Source of the DNA: Psychrobacter sp. P11G3 | Lineage (GTDB): Bacteria > Pseudomonadota > Gammaproteobacteria > Pseudomonadales > Moraxellaceae | Direction of reading: 5' to 3' | Assembly: GCF_001435845.1 (NCBI RefSeq) | Contig: NZ_CM003596.1 | Location: forward strand, 1,426,001-1,490,000 | Length of the DNA: 64,000 nt | Shown here: positions 18,397 to 27,028 of the stretch, piece by piece | Layout of the letters: each line of letters begins with the position of its first letter | How positions within the stretch are numbered: position 1 is the stretch's first letter | Translations under genes and position numbers: made by a program | Notes under the pieces: generated by a model | Told to the model about the DNA's origin: nothing | What the model saw: the letters and a program-made list of their open reading frames with translations, nothing else | Databases searched by the model: none

Positions 18397-19497
18397 ATGA
18401 AGCAGGATAAAAAAGTAGCGTTGCTCGCTATTAATTGTTTACAAGGTGGAGGGGCAGAGCGAGTCGTTCTTACTTTGGGGCAGGGGTTTTACGAATTAGG
18501 ATACGAAGTACATATTTTAAGATTCAAACCACGGGTTGAATATGATCTTAATCCAAACCTTATTTATCATGTGCTCAAATTCAAACCCTACAAGATGATA
18601 CCAGGAACACAGCGTCGCGATAAATTTTTCGCTCATGCGGTAGATCGTTATGTCAAAAAAAATATCGGACAGCCTGATATCATTTTGTCTAACCTTGATC
18701 GTTCAGACAGTATTTTTAGCTACAGTAGCCTGCCGAACATCATTTACGTGATTCATAATACTTTGTCATTACTGTATAAGTTTGCAAAAACAGATGTTGG
18801 TCACCAGAGAAAAGAAAACTTTACGAGAATTTATTCCAAAAATCCTTGTGCCTGTGTCAGTAACGGAGTAGAAAAAGATTTTGTAGAAAACTTTGGTCAT
18901 GTTACCTCAACTACAGCAATACATAATCCTATTAATAGAGACGGTATTCAAAAGTTAGCTGATGCTTTCATTCCAGAATATCAAAACTATATTATTCACG
19001 TTGGTAGTTTTAAAGAAGCAAAACGTCATGATGTGCTATTGAGAGCTTACGCAAAGACAGATCAGTCTTTGCCGTTGCTTCTTTTGGGTAAAGGTAAGCT
19101 TCAAAGCAATACAGAGGCGCTGGTAGCAGAGCTCAATCTAGAAGATAAAGTTGTCTTTTTAGGTTTCCATGAAAACCCTTTTCCGTATATAAAGCATGCG
19201 AAATTTAAAGTATTGACTTCTGATTGGGAAGGTTTTGCTTTAGTGATTGCAGAGTCTTTAGTGTTAGGAACACCAGTTATCAGTACTGACTGCCAATCTG
19301 GGCCAAGTGAGTTGTTACCTCAAAACAACCTAATGCCTATGAGAGACATAGATGCTATTGCAGCTAAATTAAGCCTAGCCATGAAAGATCCAGAGCAATT
19401 TCACTCTGAATTTAGCGAAGCACTCCTTCCTGTCACAATAGCCAAGAAGTATATCGAATTTGCATCGAATGTTAATAATACAGATAAAAGGTCTTAA
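18397..19497 (+). CDS. Glycosyltransferase family 4
   Basis: A GT-B fold retaining transferase of 366 residues. The N-terminal domain has GGGAERVVLTLGQGFYELGY, and the C-terminal Rossmann domain has HVGSFKEAKRHDVLLRAY, LLLGKGKL and the donor-binding DWEGFALVIAESLVLGTPVIS with the EX7E glutamates. A paralogue lies at 23897-25054. The start at ATG 18397, preceded by AGG, is preferred over a TTG at 18388. Its last four bases overlap the end of the convergent unknown gene. Confidence 0.88.
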   Translation: MKQDKKVALLAINCLQGGGAERVVLTLGQGFYELGYEVHILRFKPRVEYDLNPNLIYHVLKFKPYKMIPGTQRRDKFFAHAVDRYVKKNIGQPDIILSNLDRSDSIFSYSSLPNIIYVIHNTLSLLYKFAKTDVGHQRKENFTRIYSKNPCACVSNGVEKDFVENFGHVTSTTAIHNPINRDGIQKLADAFIPEYQNYIIHVGSFKEAKRHDVLLRAYAKTDQSLPLLLLGKGKLQSNTEALVAELNLEDKVVFLGFHENPFPYIKHAKFKVLTSDWEGFALVIAESLVLGTPVISTDCQSGPSELLPQNNLMPMRDIDAIAAKLSLAMKDPEQFHSEFSEALLPVTIAKKYIEFASNVNNTDKRS

Positions 19498-20261
19498 TCT
19501 AACCACCATTTGGACCAATCATCTCTATGCAATTGCCGTAGAGTAGCGAAAGCACTTTGGTTGTTCTGTAGTTTTTCGAATACAGCGAGTAGTATAGTCG
19601 TAGCCAATTTATCGACTTTCTGAAATTTATTATAGCGTTTACGCATATTTCTTAAGCTATCATCGGTACCAATACGGAAATAAGTAAGTCCATCGTATAG
19701 AGGCAAATCGCCGGCATAAAGTATGTCGGTTTTTTCGTCTAATAACGGCATAGGTTCAGCATTAGCGCTTAGTTGTAAAAAGTTTTTGGTCTCATGAACT
19801 CTTAAGGTATTCATTAGAGTGATAACGTTCATTAAAATAGCAGATCTAAGACTGTTATTTGAGTGATCAATGAAAGTATCGCAGGCTGAAACAATCCAGC
19901 GCAGCGAAAGGTGCTCTAACAAATAATCGCTTTCTGACTCCCAAAGCTTTTCAAATTCAGCAAAAGTTTTATCTATTTTGTATTTGCGGCGCATCAATAT
20001 AATAAGCGTATTGTGATAAAAGCAGAGCTCAGACTCTCCTAAAGATTGATACTTTAAGTTATTTAAGTGGATTTCTAAGTCTGTACTTTTACGCTCATCT
20101 GTCAGTGCTTCAATATCACACGATGACTCAGTGATTATTGTCGTTTTCATCTCATCAAAGCTTTTACCATCATAGTTTTTGACAATCTTACCCGCATTCA
20201 ATCTTTTTTCACTTAGAAATATCAATAGCAGTTTTCTTTGCCAGTTTGAAGGTGTAGTCAT
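19494..20261 (-). CDS. Hypothetical protein in the carbohydrate locus, 255 residues
   Basis: Not recognised. It is a largely helical, charged protein with no signal peptide or membrane segment, with several cysteines and an Arg/Lys-rich region (LRNMRKRYNKFQKVDK) near the C-terminus. No DxD, ATP-binding or acyltransferase motif is visible. The start at 20261 is supported by AAAGGA at good spacing; the frame runs on to 20294. It lies downstream of the epimerase on the same strand, so it probably ends the stealth-ugd-epimerase operon, and overlaps the GT4 gene by four bases tail to tail. Confidence 0.7.
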   Translation of the reverse strand: MTTPSNWQRKLLLIFLSEKRLNAGKIVKNYDGKSFDEMKTTIITESSCDIEALTDERKSTDLEIHLNNLKYQSLGESELCFYHNTLIILMRRKYKIDKTFAEFEKLWESESDYLLEHLSLRWIVSACDTFIDHSNNSLRSAILMNVITLMNTLRVHETKNFLQLSANAEPMPLLDEKTDILYAGDLPLYDGLTYFRIGTDDSLRNMRKRYNKFQKVDKLATTILLAVFEKLQNNQSAFATLRQLHRDDWSKWWLD

Positions 20262-20354
20262 GTCACTAAAATCCTTTGAACAAGTATGATGCAATTAGAG
20301 CTTAAAGGTCTGTCGAAAAAATTGTTATCAAAGTGGTTTATGAAATAATTTTGT

Positions 20355-21368
20355 TTAAACTGAATAGTATTGCTTGTACCATTCGACAAATTTTGTGATT
20401 CCATCTTCGATACTGGTATCAGGTTTGAAATCAATATCATCTACTAGCTCGTCTATATCTGCATAAGTAATAGGCACATCACCTGCTTGCATCGGTAATA
20501 AATTCTCTTGCGCTTTTTTGCCACAAGCGTTTTCGATGGCAGTGATAAAACGGCGTAAAGTCACTGGTTGGTTATTGCCAATGTTATATATTTTATAAGG
20601 GGCAGTCGCTGTGGTGATAGTAGAGTATTGAGGAAAGGGGACTTTATCCATTATCCGAATGATACCTTTTACAATATCATCAATGTAGGTAAAGTCACGC
20701 TGCATATCACCATTATTGAAGACATTGATTGGCTCACCAGCTATAATTTTTTTGGTAAAAGAAAAATATGCCATATCAGGTCGACCATAAGGACCGTAAA
20801 CGGTAAAAAACCTTAATCCTGTCGTAGGGATATTATATAAATGGCTGTAGCTATGCGCCATGAGCTCGTTTGATTTTTTGGTAGCCGCATATAAGCTGAT
20901 AGGAAAATCAACACAATCAGCAGTGGTAAATGGCTGTTTTATATTCATACCGTAGACCGAGCTGGAGCTGGCATAGATTAAATGCTTGATATCATGATGG
21001 CGGCAGCCTTCAAGTATATTAACAAAGCCAACCACATTTGAATCAATATATGCATTAGGATTTTCAATAGAGTAGCGCACACCTGCTTGGGCACCTAAAT
21101 TAATGACAATATCGAATTGATAGGTAGAAAAAAGATCAGACATAGCTTCGCGATCAGCAAGGTCTAGCTTAATGAAAGTAAAGTATTCTGGTTCTGATAT
21201 TTCATTTAGTAGTCTTAAGCGATCTTCTTTTAAGCTCACGTCATAGTAGTCGTTGATGTTATCAATACCAACGATGCGATTATTGCTATTAGGCAACTCT
21301 ATTTCTAGTAGAGCTTTGATTAAATGAAAACCAATAAAGCCTGCCGCACCAGTGACTAATATATTCAT
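20355..21368 (-). CDS. UDP-glucuronate 4-epimerase family protein (NAD-dependent)
   Basis: Extended short-chain dehydrogenase of 337 residues, most like the CapI/Gla/LspL group that makes UDP-galacturonate from UDP-glucuronate. The NAD-binding GAAGFIGFH is at residues 8-16. Catalytic Tyr160 and Lys164 are in YAATK, after the serine stretch ASSSSVYG. The motif VRYSIENPNAYIDSN fits the glucuronate epimerase subgroup. Its ATG shares one base with the ugd stop (TGATG), so the two are translationally coupled and probably act in sequence. Confidence 0.88.
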   Translation of the reverse strand: MNILVTGAAGFIGFHLIKALLEIELPNSNNRIVGIDNINDYYDVSLKEDRLRLLNEISEPEYFTFIKLDLADREAMSDLFSTYQFDIVINLGAQAGVRYSIENPNAYIDSNVVGFVNILEGCRHHDIKHLIYASSSSVYGMNIKQPFTTADCVDFPISLYAATKKSNELMAHSYSHLYNIPTTGLRFFTVYGPYGRPDMAYFSFTKKIIAGEPINVFNNGDMQRDFTYIDDIVKGIIRIMDKVPFPQYSTITTATAPYKIYNIGNNQPVTLRRFITAIENACGKKAQENLLPMQAGDVPITYADIDELVDDIDFKPDTSIEDGITKFVEWYKQYYSV

Positions 21369-22534
21369 CAGTCGCTCCCGAATAAATCTCTGGTAAAGAC
21401 CTTGTCCGCCACATCTTCGATTTCAGCAGATAAACGGTTTGCTACAATGACATCACTCATTGATTTAAACGCTTCTAGGTCTTGAATAACTTGTGAGTTG
21501 AAAAAGGTACTTTCTTTCAATACTGGTTCGTAAACAACGACTTCGATACCTTTTGCCTTAATACGTTTCATGATGCCTTGTATGGCAGAAGCTCTAAAGT
21601 TGTCTGATCCGCTTTTCATAACCAATCGGTGTATACCTACAATTTTCGGTTTTCGTTCAATAACTTTATCAGCGATAAAATCTTTACGAGTTCTGTTGGA
21701 ATCGACAATGGCTTTTATTAGGTTACTTGGCACCTCGTCATAATTTGCCAATAACTGTTTGGTATCTTTAGGCAAGCAGTAGCCACCATAGCCAAATGAT
21801 GGATTGTTATAATGATCACCAATACGCGGGTCTAAACCAATACCTTCTATGATCTGTTTGGTTTCAAGTCCAAAGGTTTGCGCATAAGTATCAAGCTCAT
21901 TAAAATAGGCCACGCGCATTGCTAAATAAGTATTAGAAAACAGCTTGATTGCCTCAGCTTCAGTGGGCTTTACAAACAGTAGCGGCACGTCCTTTTTGAT
22001 TGCGCCTTCAAGGAGCAAGTTAGCGAATAATTGAGCCCGTTCTGACTGTTCACCTACAATGATTCGGGAAGGATAAAGGTTGTCATGCAGCGCTTTACCT
22101 TCTCGCAGAAATTCGGGTGAAAAGATAATACGGTCAGTTGCATAACGCTCTCTAATACTCGCCGTATATCCCACTGGTACGGTAGACTTTATAATAATGG
22201 TTGCTTGTTGATTGACCAAAAGTACTTGCTCAATCACTGCTTCTACCGTTGATGTATTGAAGTAATTGGTCTTGGCATCATAATCAGTTGGTGTCGCCAC
22301 AATAATAAAATCAGCGCCTTTATAGGCTGCCGATGCATCAAGTGTCGCAGAAAAGTTGAGATTTTTATTTAATAAAAAATCCTCAATATCTTCATCTTCA
22401 ATAGGGGACTGCTGGGCATTCAACAAGTCGATTTTTTCAGGAACAATGTCAACAGCGACGACTTCGTTGTGCTGTGCCAATAGCATTGCATTTGATAGGC
22501 CTACGTAGCCTGTACCTACTACTGCTATTTTCAT
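21368..22534 (-). CDS. ugd: UDP-glucose 6-dehydrogenase
   Basis: Oxidises UDP-glucose to UDP-glucuronate with two NAD+. The length (388) equals the short E. coli-type Ugd. Visible features are the N-terminal NAD-binding [10 protein letters not shown], the substrate-site [20 protein letters not shown], and the catalytic Cys253 in [14 protein letters not shown]. It sits directly before the epimerase gene, whose start it overlaps, giving a UDP-glucose to UDP-glucuronate to UDP-galacturonate route that would feed the locus with acidic sugar. Confidence 0.96.
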   Translation of the reverse strand: MKIAVVGTGYVGLSNAMLLAQHNEVVAVDIVPEKIDLLNAQQSPIEDEDIEDFLLNKNLNFSATLDASAAYKGADFIIVATPTDYDAKTNYFNTSTVEAVIEQVLLVNQQATIIIKSTVPVGYTASIRERYATDRIIFSPEFLREGKALHDNLYPSRIIVGEQSERAQLFANLLLEGAIKKDVPLLFVKPTEAEAIKLFSNTYLAMRVAYFNELDTYAQTFGLETKQIIEGIGLDPRIGDHYNNPSFGYGGYCLPKDTKQLLANYDEVPSNLIKAIVDSNRTRKDFIADKVIERKPKIVGIHRLVMKSGSDNFRASAIQGIMKRIKAKGIEVVVYEPVLKESTFFNSQVIQDLEAFKSMSDVIVANRLSAEIEDVADKVFTRDLFGSD

Positions 22535-22634
22535 AATATATCCAATTAATGTTTATGCTTTGATAGATCTAGTCCAAAATTGGTTTATGCTAAATAAGAT
22601 TCAAAATCACGATACGGTGTCAGGTTGCCTTAGC

Positions 22635-23636
22635 TCAGAGAGCTGGTGTTCCCGTCACAGAAACGGGGAGATACGCTAAAAATTTATGCTTCATAGCTTG
22701 GCTGATTTTGTTGTGTGAATCTGGTTCCAGAAGGTCTAGGCTTTGGATACAACCGTACTTGATAGATTTATCTTCTAAAGCAGCAATAAAACCCTCGACA
22801 CTACTTTCATTTTTTAGATAGTTAACAGATGTATCGGATTTTAAATTTGCTTCATATTTTTGAATTTTAAGATGATTCATCAGGGTTATTGGGTTCACCT
22901 GCGCCACATCTCTAAATTTATATCTAATCTGCTCTGTCAGCAGCTGAGGATGATTTAGCAAATAATCTTTCAATGTGTTCCTATCGACGATATGCGGATA
23001 GTGATGAATTTCAAAGAATTGATCCATACCGAGTATTTTGGCGCTTAGCATTTGGGCGATAGTATGCCTTGGTTGAATCGGTGTGCCCAACAATTTAAAG
23101 CGAGATTTTCGGAAATTAAGCTTAGCATTTAATGCAGCACTTTTACGCCAGTGGCCGTGAATGTTTAGCTTTTTACCATCCAAAAAGTCATCTATTTGTA
23201 CTGGTTGGTTAAAAAAGAAATCATCGTTCATATAGATGAAGTAATCAGATAACCCCTCAATATTCCATATCATCGACTCAATTGAGCGGGTATTAAACGT
23301 AGGTAAAAACTGTTCATAACCCGAAAATATGTCCTTATGATCAACAATGCGTATTTTATCTCCTGAGCAAATACCTTGCTTGGCAAACTCATCGACGAAC
23401 GCTGGCTTTTGTTGATCTGTGACAATATATATATGACGACAAAAAGGCACATATTTGATGATAGAAGCAATATTATAATATATCTCATCGTCGCTGGCGA
23501 AACGCGTGTCAGTTATTGCGTCAGATGCCACTTCTTTACTTGGCTTATACTGTTCTCGCTTTTGTTTGAGTATAGGGTCTGCGCCATCTACCCAAGCAAT
23601 GACGACATCTAATGTGTTTTCATTAGGCTGCTTCAT
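22635..23636 (-). CDS. Stealth family protein (putative sugar-1-phosphate transferase)
   Basis: Stealth proteins transfer hexose-1-phosphate from a nucleotide sugar to a growing glycan, giving phosphodiester links as in Neisseria capsules. The first conserved region is DVVIAWVDGADP at residues 10-21. The second is TRFASDDEIYYNIASI followed by RHIYIVTDQQKP, and the third includes YFIYMNDDFFF. The start at 23636 is chosen for its AGGA site; a GTG at 23663 is in frame. It is upstream of ugd on the same strand. The acceptor and sugar are unknown. Confidence 0.88.
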   Translation of the reverse strand: MKQPNENTLDVVIAWVDGADPILKQKREQYKPSKEVASDAITDTRFASDDEIYYNIASIIKYVPFCRHIYIVTDQQKPAFVDEFAKQGICSGDKIRIVDHKDIFSGYEQFLPTFNTRSIESMIWNIEGLSDYFIYMNDDFFFNQPVQIDDFLDGKKLNIHGHWRKSAALNAKLNFRKSRFKLLGTPIQPRHTIAQMLSAKILGMDQFFEIHHYPHIVDRNTLKDYLLNHPQLLTEQIRYKFRDVAQVNPITLMNHLKIQKYEANLKSDTSVNYLKNESSVEGFIAALEDKSIKYGCIQSLDLLEPDSHNKISQAMKHKFLAYLPVSVTGTPAL

Positions 23637-23896
23637 AACTAATCCTGTTCTTTGCGGATACACATCTATGTTAGTAGCGATATTAGACCAGCTATGATAT
23701 TTGCTGATGCGATTATTAACAAGGTTTAATCGATTTAGATAGTTAGACTAATTATAATTTTTTATAGAGATACCGTTAAATCCTGCTCGTACTTTACTGA
23801 GTAAATGCCGAGCACCAGCGGTAGGTGAGACTAGCATATAAAGTCAGAACGCTGCAATAATTATGACCATAGTTGCATTCATTTGGCTAACCTATC

Positions 23897-25054
23897 ATGC
23901 CTATACCGTTAAAAAATCAAGCTGAGACACCAATGCCATCTATTATTCTATTTATTTTAAAAGCGCTTGAAGGTCGCGGTGCTGAGCGTATGGTTACGAC
24001 TTTGGCAAGCGCTTATGCAGATATGGGCTATCGCACTCATATCCTATGCTTGGAAGCGACGCAAGATATGCTACTAGACGCTCGTGTGCAATATCACATC
24101 GTGCCATATGATGAGGTGTTTTCTGAGCAAAATCTCGACCCAGAATCTACGCAAGCACAAGCCTATGAATCAGTCGCTAAACGTATTGATACTTACGTGC
24201 TTAGCCAAATAGGGAAGCCAGATTTGATACTGGCTAATATCTATAAGATAAACTGGATTATGGCATATAGTCAGTTGTCAAATATCGTAAATGTACTGCA
24301 TACAGCACTATCTAAGCAGTTCCAAAATCAATTATTAGAGACGCCAGTACAGACTATAAGTCATTTGAAAATGGTCTATGGCGCTTATCCTTGTAGCTGT
24401 GTGAGTAAGGGTGCACGCCAAGACCTGATTGATCTTATAGGAAATATTACCAAAACCACAACAATCTATAATCCTTGTGATGCTACTGGTATAAATACCA
24501 AAGCAGCAGCATCTAGCCATCTTGAACATTTTGGCTTAGTAGATAAAGAGTACATTATACATGTCGCCTCATTTGATGACATGAAAGGTCATCGAGACTT
24601 GCTACAGGCGTATGCCAAAACAGAACGAAAGCTGCCGTTAGTTCTAGTAGGTAAAGGTAGGCTTGAATCAGAGATTAAACAGTTGGCTTTCCAACTAAAT
24701 ATTAGCGATTGCATTAAGTTTTTAGGCTTTCAGACCAACCCTTATCCATTAATTAGATCAGCTGCACTGATGGTACTCACCTCTAAGTTTGAAGGCTTCG
24801 GATATGTAATCGTAGAGGCGCAAGCATTGGGCGTACCAGTAATCAGTACGGATTGTCCTTTTGGGCCAAGAGAACTATTACCCGAGCAGAACTTGATTGC
24901 GGTAGGTGATATTGATGGGTTGGCCATGCTTATCGACCAAGCCATAGACAACCTTACAGATTATATCGTGCCGCTAAACCAGCAGTTACTACCTAAAAAT
25001 ATTGCAAGACAGTACTTAGCCTTGGGTTCTGTTTTAGATTCAGATAAAAAATGA
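23897..25054 (+). CDS. Glycosyltransferase family 4 (paralogue of the gene at 18397)
   Basis: A GT-B fold transferase of 385 residues. GRGAERMVTTLASAYADMGY in the N-terminal domain, HVASFDDMKGHRDLLQAYAK, LVGKGRL, and SKFEGFGYVIVEAQALGVPV in the donor-binding domain line up with the GT4 gene at 18397-19497, so the two arose by duplication. ATG 23933 is an alternative start; neither has a strong ribosome binding site. It is the only plus-strand gene in this half of the locus and so has its own promoter, presumably within 23640-23896. Confidence 0.87.
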   Translation: MPIPLKNQAETPMPSIILFILKALEGRGAERMVTTLASAYADMGYRTHILCLEATQDMLLDARVQYHIVPYDEVFSEQNLDPESTQAQAYESVAKRIDTYVLSQIGKPDLILANIYKINWIMAYSQLSNIVNVLHTALSKQFQNQLLETPVQTISHLKMVYGAYPCSCVSKGARQDLIDLIGNITKTTTIYNPCDATGINTKAAASSHLEHFGLVDKEYIIHVASFDDMKGHRDLLQAYAKTERKLPLVLVGKGRLESEIKQLAFQLNISDCIKFLGFQTNPYPLIRSAALMVLTSKFEGFGYVIVEAQALGVPVISTDCPFGPRELLPEQNLIAVGDIDGLAMLIDQAIDNLTDYIVPLNQQLLPKNIARQYLALGSVLDSDKK

Positions 25055-25123
25055 GAGTTTATAAGTCTTAGTGGTTCTTAATTACACGCCATCAAGTAGA
25101 GGTTACTAACGGCGAGTTATTAA

Positions 25124-25981
25124 CTAGAAAGTGTCGAATAGTGATTTAGAGATAGGAGAGTGATTGACGACGGGTACACCATGCGATTGATAGATTCTGC
25201 CGAGCAAGTTAAACGAAGGGACAATCCGCTCGTTCATGACTTTGCTAAGCATACTTGGTGCACTATTATTTTTATTTTCATAAAACCGTGGTTGCTTGCT
25301 GTTAAGCAGATCAATACCGTACAGATGAATACTCGCTGCTTGACGCGAAAACGCTAACTGCGCCGCCACATAAGCGACAGTGCCTGCTTCCACAAATCCA
25401 TGAGTAATGTTAAGAGAGACACCGATGTCAGCCACTTTATGATCGCTATCAATAATAAAGTTTGGATTATTGATAAAGTACGATAGCGGCATTTTTTTAT
25501 TAAGCAGTTTTTTCTTAAAGATAAGCTTATTAAAAGATAGCTTGTTTGACTTGACTCCCCATGGCCTATCTACTGGGTACAACACTCGCATGGCATGATA
25601 GTACGTTTGCATAATGTCAGGGTGCGTGGTGGCCATCGCTTCAAAGACAGCTAACGTTGCATATAGAGGTTGACCCGTATAGTACTGCTGTAAAATCTCA
25701 GGCTGATGATTGATAAAGCGCGCATCACTGATGACGTAACCAGCAATATCGGTAAACTGATGCTGCCCAATCAGGCTGATACTGCCATTAACAAAAATAG
25801 TAGGTGTATCTAGTAGCTCTGCTAACGGCAGCTGCTGTATAGATGGTCCTGAGGCGATAATATTGACGTCTTTTTCATGCAGGCTTTGTTCAGGTTCATT
25901 GGCATTAAAAGCATTGATAATGATGAGCTCATTATCAATATTGAACCCAGCGGTAGCAGGTAATCTCAAATATAGCGCCAT
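25124..25981 (-). CDS. WaaZ/RfaZ-like lipopolysaccharide core protein
   Basis: A 285-residue protein. The phosphate-loop-like NIIASGPSIQQLPLAELLDT, then IFVNGSISL, VISDARFINHQ, IHLYGIDLL and PRFYENKNN resemble, as I remember it, enterobacterial WaaZ, which is tied to adding a third Kdo to the inner core. The ASGPS motif also occurs in other sialyltransferase-like or DUF115-type folds, so the exact reaction is open. It has no membrane segment. It is read in the same direction as the glycosyltransferase and LpxL-type genes that precede it in this map. Confidence 0.6.
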   Translation of the reverse strand: MALYLRLPATAGFNIDNELIIINAFNANEPEQSLHEKDVNIIASGPSIQQLPLAELLDTPTIFVNGSISLIGQHQFTDIAGYVISDARFINHQPEILQQYYTGQPLYATLAVFEAMATTHPDIMQTYYHAMRVLYPVDRPWGVKSNKLSFNKLIFKKKLLNKKMPLSYFINNPNFIIDSDHKVADIGVSLNITHGFVEAGTVAYVAAQLAFSRQAASIHLYGIDLLNSKQPRFYENKNNSAPSMLSKVMNERIVPSFNLLGRIYQSHGVPVVNHSPISKSLFDTF

Positions 25982-26077
25982 ACTATTTTCCAGTCGTTTA
26001 TTTCACCTATCTTATATCTTAATACACTGCCTTTACGCTAATTATAAATTATCTACATATGGTTAATTACTAAGCAT

Positions 26078-26878
26078 TTATTGCCAATGGTCTTTTAACC
26101 ATGGGCTTGGCTTCACATGTCGATACCATTTACCGCCACTACCAGCAATCGCATCGGGCGGGTTAATCTCACCGTGGAAGATAACGATTTTGGCATCATC
26201 CGGCAGAGCGGGTGTGCGTACAAAGTTAAAAGGAATCGGCGCAATACATTGGTACTTAAAGCTGACACACCATGTCTTATCCCAATACTCTAGGTGATGA
26301 TGCTCACGCAAATAGTTAGAGAGATAGGCCTGCTCGTGACGTACTTGGGTGCGAATGGTTTCAAAGTTTCGCTCAAAATTGGACAGCAAATCAGGATAGG
26401 TATTCATGCCAATATTAAAGCGATAAACAGAGCTATTGCCAATCATGCGCCAGGGTTTTTTCCAGTCGCGGATAATGATGACACTGTCTTTATGCTCTGC
26501 TTGGTAAGTAAAAAACGCATCGATATTATCAACAATGACGATATCAATGTCTAAAAATAGGGCCACACCTTTTAAATCATACAGCTCAGGTTTAAAAGTA
26601 GTCAGTTTTTTCCAACCACGTTCAGGACCTGCTGGTAAATCCATATCGGGTATAGGATAACAGGCAATCGCAGGGTCAATACCTGTGCTGTCATCGGTCA
26701 AGCAAACCATTTGGAAATCTAAGGTTAGATGTCGACTAACCATGTTGTAGAGACGATTGACGTATTCAGGACCATATTTGTCGCCCCATTTCATACAGAT
26801 TATATAACGCTGTTCAGCAGCATTGGTGCTTGTCTGATTAGGATCTGTAGATGAAGTCTTAGTTACGTCAGATGTCAT
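26078..26878 (-). CDS. Glycosyltransferase, GT-A fold (paralogue of the gene at 16522)
   Basis: A 266-residue transferase aligned throughout with the protein at 16522: YIICMKWGDKYGPEYVNRLYN, FQMVCLTDDSTG, the DxD motif in ALFLDIDIVIVDN, and a C-terminal IVIFHGEINPPDAI that matches IVIFPGDLYPTHAI. The start at ATG 26878 keeps a Ser/Thr-rich N-terminal tail. Two related enzymes at opposite ends of the locus suggest duplication followed by a change of donor or acceptor. Confidence 0.8.
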   Translation of the reverse strand: MTSDVTKTSSTDPNQTSTNAAEQRYIICMKWGDKYGPEYVNRLYNMVSRHLTLDFQMVCLTDDSTGIDPAIACYPIPDMDLPAGPERGWKKLTTFKPELYDLKGVALFLDIDIVIVDNIDAFFTYQAEHKDSVIIIRDWKKPWRMIGNSSVYRFNIGMNTYPDLLSNFERNFETIRTQVRHEQAYLSNYLREHHHLEYWDKTWCVSFKYQCIAPIPFNFVRTPALPDDAKIVIFHGEINPPDAIAGSGGKWYRHVKPSPWLKDHWQ

Positions 26879-27028
26879 AATGCACTCGTATTAAGATAAT
26901 AGTCAGATAAATGAAGGATTAATAAAAGTAAAAGAATATAGAGTCCAGCCAATATTAGCATAGCTATGACTGATGATACGTTTAAACTGATGGTATGTCT
27001 AAATAGTGCAACGTTAGTTTAATGATGA

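Noticed and set aside
23818..23824. GCGGTAG resembling the ops/JUMPstart element bound by RfaH, upstream of a glycosyltransferase gene
   Set aside because: Only seven bases match and the flanking ops and JUMPstart positions do not, so chance is likely.
16522..26878. Capsule export locus
   Set aside because: No Wza/Wzb/Wzc, Wzx, Wzy or ABC-type capsule export genes are present; the locus lies where core oligosaccharide genes are found.
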